Below, one piece after another: positions 43,519 through 43,563 of a stretch of 43,563 nucleotides of DNA. A model generated the notes under the pieces. It was not told the DNA's origin, made no database searches, and worked only from the letters and a program-made list of their open reading frames with translations. The stretch spans positions 1 to 43,563 of the forward strand of contig JAKBES010000004.1 in assembly GCA_021833665.1 (NCBI GenBank), in the 5' to 3' direction. The number at the start of each line of letters is the position of its first letter. Positions within the stretch are counted from its first letter, which is position 1. The position numbers and the translations under genes are program-made. The stretch is from Acidobacteriota bacterium. GTDB taxonomy: Bacteria > Acidobacteriota > UBA4820 > DSQY01.

Positions 43519-43563
43519 GTCTCGATTTCGGCCAGGAGCTTGCCGGGGGTCGTTTTGCGCACG
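43515..43563 (-). CDS. C-terminus of an upstream ORF, probably the cognate antitoxin (truncated by window edge)
   Basis: Minus-strand frame ...RKTTPGKLLAEIET* ends in an ATGA overlap with the toxin start. Confidence 0.55.
   Translation of the reverse strand, partial: VRKTTPGKLLAEIET

Overview
GC-rich bacterial chromosomal window (taxon not determined). Nearly all of ~0.5-33 kb is coded on the minus strand. Main blocks: (1) a truncated GspG/type IV-like pilin with a terminator at the left edge (+). (2) A ~21 kb minus-strand run (511-21832) of 12 tightly packed genes. It holds nine large polytopic membrane proteins from three paralogous families: A, 'DQxLYLPF' proteins, x3; B, YfhO-like, x3; C, PMT/ArnT-like GT-C with an invariant P-S-H-H-W motif, x3. 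It also holds a TMTC-like O-mannosyltransferase with TPRs, a Dol-P-Man-synthase-like GT2 and a SAM methyltransferase. Most junctions are stop/start overlaps (ATGA, GTGA, TGATG, TTGA), so this looks like one translationally coupled glycosylation operon, and it is the best candidate for an undescribed system. (3) An export cluster: outer-membrane beta-barrel, non-lipidated OPX/Wza-like protein with no C-terminal helix, Wzc-type BY-kinase with a Tyr-rich tail, and a small secreted SLH-like protein, preceded by a near-consensus sigma70 promoter. (4) A secreted glycoside-hydrolase-like protein. (5) A Reg_prop/Y_Y_Y/GGDEF sensor diguanylate cyclase and a divergent multi-PAS hybrid histidine kinase. 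(6) A glycyl radical enzyme (C-T-E active site) with its activase. (7) A nucleotidyltransferase-like protein and a RelE/YafQ-like toxin at the right edge. Intergenic gaps are packed with dispersed hairpin repeats and degenerate 7-nt-phased arrays. All family assignments come from reading the translations; no searches were run.
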